Shown one piece after another: positions 34,115 through 42,261 of a DNA stretch of 64,000 bases (position 1 is the first letter of the stretch; each line of letters opens with the position of its first letter). A program made the position numbers and the translations under genes. Source of the DNA: an uncultured Enterorhabdus sp. (GTDB lineage Bacteria > Actinomycetota > Coriobacteriia > Coriobacteriales > Eggerthellaceae); the NCBI GenBank assembly GCA_947645965.1, contig CANSES010000001.1, forward strand, positions 51,732 to 115,731, read 5' to 3'. A model generated the notes under the pieces. It had not been told where the DNA came from and searched no databases. It saw nothing but the letters and a program-made list of their open reading frames with translations.

Positions 34115-35791
34115 CTAGCCGTTGATCAACGTGCCTTTCGCCAAAGCCTCGCCCACCAGATTGCCGAAGGTGAGCGCGCGACCGTGGCTGATGCCGGGGC
34201 AGGTGACCGGGTACGACATGCCGAAGAAGTCACCCTGCACGTTGCCCACGGCGAACAGACCGGCAATGGGCTCGTCAGCATCGGTGCACACCTGGGAGTT
34301 CTTGTCTACATGCAAACCGAAGGGCACAGTCAGCGTGACTGCCGCGATGGGCTGGGCATAGAACGGGGGCGTGTCCACACTGGCCAGGAAGCGCTCGGGC
34401 ACGCCGAAGTCGACGTCAACCCCCGAAGCGCACATCTCGTTATAGCGCGCCACCGTGGCCTCCAGGGCATCGGCCGGCACGCCGATCTTACCCGCCAGCT
34501 CGGCCAACGTATCGGCCTCCCACATCTCGCCCGCCTCGATGCCGGCCGCCAAGCGATCTTCCACCCCGGCCAGCAGCGTGTCGGCCGTCTGCGGCTCCTG
34601 GGCGCGCACCTTCTGCTCATAGGCCCCATCGAAGATGCTGAAGCCCACGTTGCCCGGCTGGTTCATGCGCGCATTCGTCACGAAGGGCTCGTAGGGCACC
34701 TCGCAGCTGTAGCGCTCGCCCAACTTGTTCACCGCCAACCACGACATGGCAATGGCCGTCAGCGGCAGCGTGGGGGCAATGGGATGCACCATGGGCGCTG
34801 CGGCCGAGCGCGACGGAGCAGCGCCGGCCCACATGCCCATCAGGATGCCCTCGCCCAAGTTGCCCTCGGGCGGGAAGTACTGGCACACATCGGCGCGCAG
34901 GGCAATGGGGGCCCAGCAGGCCAGCATCTCCTCGCTGCCCGAGATGTCGCCGGTGGCCAGAATCACGCCCTTGGCGGCATTGAACTGCACGTGACCGCCA
35001 TCCTCAGCCGTGGCGATCACGCCCGTAATGCCGCTGGCCGCATCTCCCACCAGCTGTTCAGCATGGGTGTTGAAGAACGTCTCGGCGCCATGGGACAGCG
35101 CCTCGTCAAGCAGGGTCTCCACAATATGAGATTCAATGAACGTGAAGCTCTCGGTATCGATGACCACGCCCTCATCGGCGCGGCCGAAGGTGATGCCCGT
35201 GCGAAATTCCTTGAATTGGTCGTCCAAATTGTCCCAATCGGTCTTCGACGTGTCCGAAATGGCCAAAATAGACGGGATGTCCCGCGCCGCGCACAAAGCA
35301 GAGAAATGGTCGAACACCTCGCCCGAGCGCGTGGCCCACGTATGCACCAGCTCGCGGTTCACAGTGCCCTGGGAGAAGTTGAACAGAATACGCGTGGCCA
35401 CTTCCGGGTCGATCTGGATGCCAGCGTCCTTGTGCACCTGGGTGTTGATAGCCCCGTTGTCGGCACCATGGGCGGTATAGCCCGCCGCCTGCTCGATCAC
35501 GGCCACCGTGGCACCTGCCGCTGCGGCCGCCTCAGCCGCAGCGCAGCCCGAGGGGCCCGCACCCACGATCACGATATCGAACTCCCGCGTGTCAGCCACA
35601 TCGGTAATGGGGGCCGGGGCGATCTCCCACGAGTGCTTGCCCGCCGTTTCGGATACCGCACCCGTCTGGCCCAGATCCGCTGCCGGCGCCTCGTCCTTCG
35701 CCGCCGGCGCGCATCCCGCCAGCCCCGCCACGCCCGCGGCCGCAGCGCTCACCACAGCGCCCTTCAGAAAGTCTCGACGATTCAGTTCCAT
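34115..35791 (-). CDS. Tat-exported FAD-dependent reductase C (fumarate reductase-like lipoprotein)
   Basis: 558 residues. NRRDFLKG (4-11) is the Tat motif and LAGC (Cys27) a lipobox. The fold GAGPSG is at 77-82. The catalytic region differs from the others: APMVHPIAPTLPLTA and NKLGERYSCEVPYE. The C-terminal AVGNVQGDFFGMSYP contacts FAD. ATG at 35791 behind AGGAGGG. It lies downstream of, and on the same strand as, LuxR C, unlike the other divergent pairs. Acceptor unknown. Confidence 0.85.
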   Translation of the reverse strand: MELNRRDFLKGAVVSAAAAGVAGLAGCAPAAKDEAPAADLGQTGAVSETAGKHSWEIAPAPITDVADTREFDIVIVGAGPSGCAAAEAAAAAGATVAVIEQAAGYTAHGADNGAINTQVHKDAGIQIDPEVATRILFNFSQGTVNRELVHTWATRSGEVFDHFSALCAARDIPSILAISDTSKTDWDNLDDQFKEFRTGITFGRADEGVVIDTESFTFIESHIVETLLDEALSHGAETFFNTHAEQLVGDAASGITGVIATAEDGGHVQFNAAKGVILATGDISGSEEMLACWAPIALRADVCQYFPPEGNLGEGILMGMWAGAAPSRSAAAPMVHPIAPTLPLTAIAMSWLAVNKLGERYSCEVPYEPFVTNARMNQPGNVGFSIFDGAYEQKVRAQEPQTADTLLAGVEDRLAAGIEAGEMWEADTLAELAGKIGVPADALEATVARYNEMCASGVDVDFGVPERFLASVDTPPFYAQPIAAVTLTVPFGLHVDKNSQVCTDADEPIAGLFAVGNVQGDFFGMSYPVTCPGISHGRALTFGNLVGEALAKGTLING

Positions 35792-35887
35792 GATTCCCTC
35801 CTAGAGATGTCTCCCGGCGGCGAGCCCCATGCCCGCTGCCGTGGGGCCAACCTACGCCGACCGAGCGCGACAGCCCAGCCCCATGGC

Positions 35888-35926
35888 GGGGGAAATATGA
35901 AAACGAAGTCATCCCCCATCGGGGGA
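35888..35926. promoter_or_regulatory. GGGGGA half-sites upstream of flavoreductase C
   Basis: GGGGGAAAT (35888-35896) faces ATCCCCC (35911-35917), which is itself half of the palindrome TCCCCC-ATC-GGGGGA (35912-35926). They lie in the gap between LuxR C and flavoreductase C and share the GGGGGA core with the repeats of pair B. Confidence 0.5.
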
Positions 35927-35959
35927 GGACCTCCTGAAATAGCCTTACGAACAGGTGCT

Positions 35960-37444
35960 TTACAGAATCGATCGCCGTTCGGCCCAAAGGCGCGCTTCCT
36001 CTTCAAGAAGCCGCATCAACTCGTCGCGCGAGTGCACCGACAGCTTCTGGTACAGATGCTTCGTATGGGACTTCACCGTTTCCTGCGACACCACCAGCGC
36101 CTCAGCGATCGCAGCGCGGCTCCTTCCCTCGGCCACCAGTGCCCCGATCTCCACCTCACGCGCCGTCAGGCGATGCTCTTCGGCCAACGACGACAGCAGC
36201 ATCGCCGGCTCCACCGCTAAAGCCCTTGCAGCCGCCACAGAGCGCTTCGCGCGCCCAGCATTGGCGAAGAAGGCCAGGGCTGCCAGCAACAGCACGTACA
36301 CCGTTCCCAGCGATGCAGGCAACAGCGCCGAAGCGGAAGAGCCCACCGCAGCCACCAAGCCCAAATAACCCAAGCTCCCCAGAGCCTGCCCCGCCTGATT
36401 CGCAAACAGACCGACGATGAACCGCCGCGTGCCATCCGCACCTCCCTGGCCGAGAAAGGTGCAGAACAGCCACACCAGTGCTACGAAGAAAACGAATCCC
36501 ACAGTGTGAATAACGAACGCCACCGGCGCGGATTCACTCGCCAGCAACGCCAGAGCCATAAAGGCGGCCGAGATAACGACCACAGCCCCTTGCAGCAACA
36601 AGGTGGGCTTGAGGCGATCTACCAGAAACGACAGCGCCAGCAAGAGGACGCCGCCAACCAGCACCGAGCCAATGAAGAGCTGGTCAGCCGCACTCGCCGT
36701 CATATCCAGGTGGTTCATGCCGCGCATCACGCCCGCCGTCAGCCCCACAACCGAAATCAGGCCGAGAAAGCTCTTCAGGGGAAGCCCGCTCGAAGGCAGA
36801 TCCTCCGTCTCAGGAGCCGGACGAGCATCCCCTTCCGTAGGCGCCTCCTCATCCCGTGCGGCCCGGCGGTACAGCAGCGCCGCCGCGGGCGCTAGGACCG
36901 CGGCGGCCACCCAGCGGGCCAAAGGCACCAGGGCCACGGTCACCACCAGGCACAGAAGGGAGCCCAACGTGAAAGCGGCAGCCGTGGCCATGAACGTCGT
37001 CTGCGGCGACACGCGGCGCAGCACATCAGCGTAGCTCGCCATCATCAAACCGGTACCGATGCCAAAAAGGGCATTGCCTCCCAGAAAGGCGACGTCGAAT
37101 CCCGAGCCTTCCCAGGCGACTCGCGCAGCAATCAGGCCGATGCCCGCGGCAGCCAGCAGCCCTGCGACCAGAGCCAAGGCGCTGAACCGAGCCGCGCAGG
37201 ACCGTCCCAATCCCAGGGCGCAACCGAGCAGCGCCAGCGCGTTGCAGCTCACGCCGACGAGCCAGGTGAGGTCATGACTGAGATCGAGGTTGCCCGCCGG
37301 ATGGGGCACGGAAAACGAACTCGTCCACAATACGATGAAGTGAAACGCCCAAAAGCAGGTGAGCGATGCTGCCAGCAGGCCATGATCGCCCAAAGGCGTA
37401 GCAGCAAAGCGCTCCTTGAGCGTTGGCCGATTCACCGCGGGCAA
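35960..37444 (-). CDS. Membrane-anchored LuxR-type regulator (pair C)
   Basis: 494 residues. About twelve hydrophobic segments, then a C-terminal HTH with LTAREVEIGALVAEGRSR and VVSQETVKSHTKHLYQKL. The frame starts at TTG 37444, with TAGGGGCG (from the nhaA stop) as ribosome site; a GTG at 37435 is possible. It begins 12 bp after nhaA and precedes flavoreductase C on the same strand, so nhaA-luxR-reductase may be read through. Confidence 0.83.
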   Translation of the reverse strand: MPAVNRPTLKERFAATPLGDHGLLAASLTCFWAFHFIVLWTSSFSVPHPAGNLDLSHDLTWLVGVSCNALALLGCALGLGRSCAARFSALALVAGLLAAAGIGLIAARVAWEGSGFDVAFLGGNALFGIGTGLMMASYADVLRRVSPQTTFMATAAAFTLGSLLCLVVTVALVPLARWVAAAVLAPAAALLYRRAARDEEAPTEGDARPAPETEDLPSSGLPLKSFLGLISVVGLTAGVMRGMNHLDMTASAADQLFIGSVLVGGVLLLALSFLVDRLKPTLLLQGAVVVISAAFMALALLASESAPVAFVIHTVGFVFFVALVWLFCTFLGQGGADGTRRFIVGLFANQAGQALGSLGYLGLVAAVGSSASALLPASLGTVYVLLLAALAFFANAGRAKRSVAAARALAVEPAMLLSSLAEEHRLTAREVEIGALVAEGRSRAAIAEALVVSQETVKSHTKHLYQKLSVHSRDELMRLLEEEARLWAERRSIL

Positions 37445-37456
37445 TGCCGAACGCCC

Positions 37457-39070
37457 CTACGGTCGGGTGCCGGCGACGTCCTCGGCCTCTTCGGCTTCGG
37501 CCTCCTCGGCGGCGCAGCGAGCCGTCTCGTGCACGACGAACTCGGCGACCCCTCCCTCGGCCTCAAGCACCTCGCGCACATCATCGACCAGCTCATCGTC
37601 CCCCAAACCGAGCACCACGTTGTCGGCCACGTCAGCCGCCTCTTCCCCGGCGGTCTGGCGCACAACGTCGTCCAAAGACGCCGACACGTAGGAAATCCCC
37701 TGGCGCTCGGCGGCCTTCGCCTGAATGAACAGGAACAAGAAGCCCACCACGCCGGCCAGAAGCGACGCAGACAGAATACCCACCTTCGCATCGGCGATGA
37801 GCAGCGCCTCGGGGAAGGCCAGATTTGCCACGAAGATGGCCATGGTAAATCCCACGCCGCCCAAGATGCCGGCACCGGTCATATGCATCCAGTTCACGTT
37901 CTCGGGCAAACTGGCGATCTTCAGCTTCACCGTGAGGAAGCTGAAGATCAGGATGCCGATGGGCTTGCCCAGAAGCAGGCCGAAGAACACCCCGTAGAAC
38001 ACCGGGCTCGAGATCATGGCCAGCACATCGCCGCCGAGGAAGTTGACATCGGCGTTGGTCAGGGCGAACAGCGGCAGCACGGCGAAGTACACCCAGGGGT
38101 ACAGCATGTGCTCCAGGCGCGTCGCCGGGGGCACCACCTGCTTGGCCACCTTCGAAAGGCGCGAAACGGTGAACATGTAGTCCTTCTGCAGCACCACGGG
38201 CTCGGTTTCCACGTAGGCCGCGCGGGCCTCGCGCACCCGGTCGCCCGACCAGGTCATGAACTCGTGCAGGTTCACCCGCGAGCCGGTGGGGATGGTGAAG
38301 GCCAAAAGCACGCCGGCGATGGTGGAGTGCACGCCGGACATGAACACGGCGAACCACAAGAGGCAGCCGATGAGCAGGTAGGGCGCCAGCGAGTACACAT
38401 GGGCCCGATTCAGCATCAGCAGCACCACCAGGACAACCGCGGCCACGCCGAGCCACATGAGCGACGGGCTCTGGCCGTAGAAGATGGCGATGACCAAAAT
38501 GGCGATGATGTCGTCGGCCACGGCCAGGGTGGACAGGAACACGCGCACGCCGTTGGGCACGCGGCTGCCCAACAGCGCCATGATGCCCAAAGCGAAGGCG
38601 ATGTCGGTGGCCGTGGGCACGCCCCAGCCGTGAGAGGTCTCGGGATTGGTTGCGTTGAAGATGGAGTAGATAACGATGGGAGCAAGCACGCCGCCGAAGG
38701 CCGCGATGATGGGCAGGGCCGCCTGTCGGATGTTCGTCAGCTCGCCCACCGTCATCTCGTACTTGATCTCCAAGCCTACCAGCAGGAAGAACACGGCCAT
38801 GAAGATGTCGTTGATGATGTGGCCCAGTGACATCTCACCGACAAAAGAGCCCACGCCCACCACCACGTGGGTGTGCCAGAATTCCTCGAAGGGCTCGAAG
38901 GCCGGCGAGTTCGCGATGATGAGCGCCACAATGGCCGCCGCCAGCATGATGCCGGCTGCCTTCGTGGACGAGCTGGTGATCTGCACTACTTTCAGCCAAC
39001 GGCGCTGATGGCCTTGGACTTCGTCGATGAAGATATGATGGGGATCGGGATTCTTTGCCGTCGGCTGCAT
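37457..39070 (-). CDS. nhaA: Na+/H+ antiporter NhaA
   Basis: 537 residues. GVPTATDIAFALGIMALLG and LAVADDIIAILVIAIFY contain the paired Asp residues of the NhaA ion site; SLGHIINDIFMAVFFLLVGLE, quoted in part as NDIFMAVFFLLVGLE, precedes them. It extrudes Na+ in exchange for H+. A ~80-residue acidic tail after the last span is extra compared with the ~390-residue E. coli protein. ATG at 39070 behind GAGGAAG. The stop lies in GTAGGGGCG, a truncated repeat head. Confidence 0.95.
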   Translation of the reverse strand: MQPTAKNPDPHHIFIDEVQGHQRRWLKVVQITSSSTKAAGIMLAAAIVALIIANSPAFEPFEEFWHTHVVVGVGSFVGEMSLGHIINDIFMAVFFLLVGLEIKYEMTVGELTNIRQAALPIIAAFGGVLAPIVIYSIFNATNPETSHGWGVPTATDIAFALGIMALLGSRVPNGVRVFLSTLAVADDIIAILVIAIFYGQSPSLMWLGVAAVVLVVLLMLNRAHVYSLAPYLLIGCLLWFAVFMSGVHSTIAGVLLAFTIPTGSRVNLHEFMTWSGDRVREARAAYVETEPVVLQKDYMFTVSRLSKVAKQVVPPATRLEHMLYPWVYFAVLPLFALTNADVNFLGGDVLAMISSPVFYGVFFGLLLGKPIGILIFSFLTVKLKIASLPENVNWMHMTGAGILGGVGFTMAIFVANLAFPEALLIADAKVGILSASLLAGVVGFLFLFIQAKAAERQGISYVSASLDDVVRQTAGEEAADVADNVVLGLGDDELVDDVREVLEAEGGVAEFVVHETARCAAEEAEAEEAEDVAGTRP

Positions 39071-39300
39071 GCCTACTTCCTCGCTTCTCTACGCTCGCGC
39101 CTCTTGATCGCTCAGATAAAAAACCGTTATCTTGCAGCGCTAAATTACTCCCTGAATATTAGCAGACTTGCGTTATGCTTGTTTCTCATGTTGATGAGTG
39201 GACATTCACGCTACATCAAACTGGTTCGCACGATGAACCGCGCGCTGCGGGCCGCCCGTCAACATGGAGGTATAAGTCCCGAGTAAAAGAGGTGAAAATC

Positions 39301-39885
39301 ATGACGATCACCGTGTCCGGACGCAAAATGCCCGTCACCGACGCCCTTCGTCAGTACGCCGAGGAGAAGGTGGGCAACGCCATCAAGGCCGTGGACGCCG
39401 ACACCGTGTCCACGGAAGTTGTCCTGTATACCGAGAAGAATCCGGCCAACCCGCTGCCGGCCATCTGCGAGGTTACCGTTCGCATCAAGGGCCACATCGT
39501 GCGTGTGGAGGAGAGCGAAGAGGATATGTACGCCGCCATCGACGTGGCCGCCGCCAAGGTCGCCCGTCAGCTGCGCAAGTACAAGACCCGCGTGCTGGAC
39601 AAGAAGATCCGCGCCACGGAGCGCATCGTCGACTACGTCCACGAGGACGCCCATCCCGAGAGCGAGCTGGATCTCGACCGCCTCATGGACGAGCTGGCCG
39701 AGGACGAGATCGTGCGCCGCAAGGAGACCGAGTTCACGCCCATGACCGAAGATGAGGCGCTCATCCAGATCGATCTGTTGGGCCACGACTTTTTCGCGTA
39801 CACTGATCGTGACACCAATATGGTGCACATTCTGTACCGCCGCGACGACGGCGGCTACGGTCTACTCACGCAAAAGGAGGACTAG
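39301..39885 (+). CDS. hpf: Long-form ribosome hibernation promoting factor
   Basis: 194 residues from the ATG at 39301 (MTITVSGRKMPVTDAL), behind AAAAGAGGTG; the frame upstream is AT-rich leader. The N-terminal S30AE/RaiA domain binds the 30S decoding site. The C-terminal domain (EFTPMTEDEALIQIDLLGHD onward) mediates 100S ribosome dimer formation in stationary phase. The acyl carrier protein gene starts 3 bp later. Confidence 0.95.
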   Translation: MTITVSGRKMPVTDALRQYAEEKVGNAIKAVDADTVSTEVVLYTEKNPANPLPAICEVTVRIKGHIVRVEESEEDMYAAIDVAAAKVARQLRKYKTRVLDKKIRATERIVDYVHEDAHPESELDLDRLMDELAEDEIVRRKETEFTPMTEDEALIQIDLLGHDFFAYTDRDTNMVHILYRRDDGGYGLLTQKED

Positions 39886-39888
39886 TTC

Positions 39889-40107
39889 ATGGCCACTATC
39901 GACACTATCGCCGGTGTTCTCGAGAGCAACCTCGACATCGACCCCGCCACCGTCACCCCCGAGGCAACCTTTGAGTCCCTCGGCATCGACTCGCTGGACA
40001 TGGTCGAGCTGATCTGCGATCTGGAGGAGGCCTGCGAGGTCGACTTCGGCGAGCCCGAGGGCCTCGTCACCGTGGGCGACCTCGTCACCTACATCGACTC
40101 CCTGTAA
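39889..40107 (+). CDS. acpP: Acyl carrier protein
   Basis: 72 residues. GIDSLDMVEL carries the serine that receives 4'-phosphopantetheine. Acidic, four-helix size. AAAAGGAGGA overlaps the hpf stop, and the gap is 3 bp, so translation is coupled to hpf. No other fatty-acid gene is near; it may serve fatty acid synthesis or another carrier role. Confidence 0.93.
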   Translation: MATIDTIAGVLESNLDIDPATVTPEATFESLGIDSLDMVELICDLEEACEVDFGEPEGLVTVGDLVTYIDSL

Positions 40108-40130
40108 GTCACCCCGGCTCCCAGGCCGCC

Positions 40131-40166
40131 AAGCGCCCCCGCAGCGAAAGTTGCGGGGGCGCTTTT
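40131..40166 (+). terminator. Intrinsic terminator of hpf-acpP
   Basis: AAGCGCCCCCGCA, loop, TGCGGGGGCGCTT, then TT; 13-bp stem, 23 bp past the stop. Confidence 0.88.
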
Positions 40167-40208
40167 CTTGTGGGGGGGGGCAGTCCGAAACCACCCCGCA
40201 GGTCAACC

Positions 40209-40250
40209 GTAGGGGAGGGCTGTAGGAGAGGGCTTTAGCCCTCCCCCTCC
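40209..40250 (+). repeat. Nested GTAGGGG palindromic repeat
   Basis: A truncated head GTAGGGGAGGGCT (40209-40221) runs into a full variant GTAGGAGAGGGCTTTAGCCC ending TCCCCCTCC (40222-40250). It looks like one copy inserted into another. It lies between the acpP terminator and the end of flavoreductase D. Confidence 0.65.
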
Positions 40251-40323
40251 GGAAAGACCGCAGGCAGGCGCACCGTGCCCCGGCGCCGCGCCGCAGCGCC
40301 ACCGCGGCCCGCACTCCCCTTCC

Positions 40324-42057
40324 CTACTCGGCAGCCGCCACCCGGGCGGCCTCGCGACCGAAGGCCAGGGCCATGCCGATGGAGTAGCCCATGAAGATCT
40401 CGGGATAGATGGTGGCGAACCGATTGCCCTGCACGTTACCGGCCAGATACAGCCCGGGAATGACTTCGCCCTCGGTGTTGTAGGCGTGACACCGCTCATC
40501 GGACACGATGCCGCACATGGTGACCAAGTCGTCGCCCCGCGTCATGTAGTTGGCGTAGAAGGGCGGCCGCTCCAGGGCGAACAGGCGCGTGGGCGTCTTG
40601 CCGAAATCCTCATCGACCCCCTTGCGGCACAGCTCGTTGTAGCGCTCGATCGAGGCGATGGCCGCCTCGCTGTCGATGTCCATCTGGGCGAACAGCTCCT
40701 CCAGCGTGTCGGCCTTCCACAGCGTGCCCTCTTCCACGCGCGCCTCCACATCCGCGCGGCGGGTATTGGGCAGCTTGCCGTGGCCGTAGGGCATCCAGGG
40801 CAGCTGCTCTTCGAAGGCATCGTCGAACACCATGATGGCCTGGCGGCGCGGCAGCTGACGGATGCGCTCGGCGAACTGCTGGCCCTGCACATCTTCGTTC
40901 ATGAAGCGCCGGCCACGGGCGTCCAGCATGAGGAAGGGCAGCGTGCCGAACACCGAGGAGTTGGCCGCCTTGGAGAAGTGCGACATGGACGCGCCGAAGT
41001 CCTGCACCTTGCCGCCGACCCAGGCCGCCATGCGATGGCCGTCGCCCACGTTGCAGGCCTTCCCCTCGGCGTCGGCCAGGGTGTAGTAGTTCTCCGGACC
41101 GAAGCACTCGTAACCCTGATCCAGCACCGCGGACAGGAAGGTGCGCAGCATGGCCTCGTTGTTCATGAAGTCGCCCGTGGCCAGGATGACGCCCTTGGCG
41201 GCCGTGGCCTTCACGAAGTTGCCCTCGGCATCGCGGGCGACCACGCCGGTCACGCGTCCGGCCTCGTCGGTCAGCAGCTTCACCGCCGGCGTGTAGGTGC
41301 AGTACTCGGCGCCGGCCTCCTGGGCCCGGGCCAGATTCGCTGCCAGAAAGCCGGGGCCCTTCTGCTCGCCGCCCATACGGAAGGAGCCCGGCACGCAGGG
41401 CATGTTCTCAGTGCGCGGGTCGTAGTGCTCGGGCAGGGGATACACGGCTTCGGCCAGGGTGAGGGCCGCCTCCCGATCCACCTTGCCGCCGTTCTCGGAG
41501 GTGCCGAAGGAGTACTCGCTCTCATCGAGGGCCGAGAAGTACCAGTCCACGGTCTCGCCGTTGATGTCGAGGTAGCGTCTCAGAATGCGCGTGTCGTTGC
41601 GGTACAGACAGCCCTCGCTCACGGCGTTCAGGATCAGCGGGCGCATGCCCTCCCAGTGGGCGGCCACGTCGGGATAGCGCTCGGCGTACAGGCTGCTCCC
41701 GAAGGCGCAGACCTCGTTGGAGCTGCGGGAGGCGTCGGCCTTGTCGAAGCCGATCACGCGCAGGCCCGCCTCGGCCGCCGTGCGCAGGGCGGCCACCCCG
41801 GCCACGCCCAGGCCGCACACCACGATGTCGGCCTCGTACTCGGCCGCAAAGCTCTCGGGCGTGGCGGGCTCCTCGCCCAGCCAGTCGGTCGCGCCCGTGG
41901 ACGACAGGGTCTCGTCGGCCCCGGCGTCGGCCTCCTTCGCCGGCGCGGGCGCCCCGGCGCAACCGGCGAGCCCCAGCGATGCCACCGCCGCGCCCGCGGC
42001 AGCGGCCGCACCGAGGAATCCTCGACGGGTGACGCTCGTCTTCTCGTAGGTAGTCAT
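40324..42057 (-). CDS. Tat-exported FAD-dependent reductase D (fumarate reductase-like lipoprotein)
   Basis: 577 residues. TRRGFLGA (10-17) is the Tat motif, LAGC (Cys33) a lipobox. The nucleotide fold is GLGVAG at 82-87. The catalytic region shows ASMSHFSKAANSSVFG and DARGRRFMNED; the C-terminal AGNVQGNRFATIYP contacts FAD. It is the most divergent in its linker (two extra Arg in the 400s). ATG at 42057 behind AAAGGGGAGG. Divergent from LuxR D. Acceptor unknown. Confidence 0.85.
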   Translation of the reverse strand: MTTYEKTSVTRRGFLGAAAAAGAAVASLGLAGCAGAPAPAKEADAGADETLSSTGATDWLGEEPATPESFAAEYEADIVVCGLGVAGVAALRTAAEAGLRVIGFDKADASRSSNEVCAFGSSLYAERYPDVAAHWEGMRPLILNAVSEGCLYRNDTRILRRYLDINGETVDWYFSALDESEYSFGTSENGGKVDREAALTLAEAVYPLPEHYDPRTENMPCVPGSFRMGGEQKGPGFLAANLARAQEAGAEYCTYTPAVKLLTDEAGRVTGVVARDAEGNFVKATAAKGVILATGDFMNNEAMLRTFLSAVLDQGYECFGPENYYTLADAEGKACNVGDGHRMAAWVGGKVQDFGASMSHFSKAANSSVFGTLPFLMLDARGRRFMNEDVQGQQFAERIRQLPRRQAIMVFDDAFEEQLPWMPYGHGKLPNTRRADVEARVEEGTLWKADTLEELFAQMDIDSEAAIASIERYNELCRKGVDEDFGKTPTRLFALERPPFYANYMTRGDDLVTMCGIVSDERCHAYNTEGEVIPGLYLAGNVQGNRFATIYPEIFMGYSIGMALAFGREAARVAAAE

Positions 42058-42178
42058 GGTCCTCCCCTTTCAATCGCCCGGTTTCCCTCGGGGATCCCGG
42101 GTGCCGTCAATGCCCCTGCATCTTCGCCCCAACGGGCCAGATGCGCCATCGCCCAAGCGGAGTGAAACGAACGTCAAC

Positions 42179-42197
42179 ATCACCCATCCGTGGTGAT
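42179..42197. promoter_or_regulatory. Palindrome in the control region of pair D
   Basis: ATCACC-N7-GGTGAT lies 39 bp upstream of the TATAAT of LuxR D (42236-42241), in the divergent gap. Confidence 0.45.
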
Positions 42198-42235
42198 CGC
42201 GACCTCCGCGGGGCGAAACGCCCTGGCCGGCTTGC

Positions 42236-42241
42236 TATAAT
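42236..42241 (+). promoter_or_regulatory. -10 box of LuxR D
   Basis: TATAAT 20 bp upstream of the GTG at 42262; transcription would start near 42248, just ahead of GAGGAGGG. Confidence 0.5.
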
Positions 42242-42261
42242 GAAACGCCGAGGAGGGAATC

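Noticed and set aside
37070..37130. tRNA-like TCGAATCCC string
   Set aside because: It is inside LuxR C coding sequence and no cloverleaf forms. No tRNA was found in the window.
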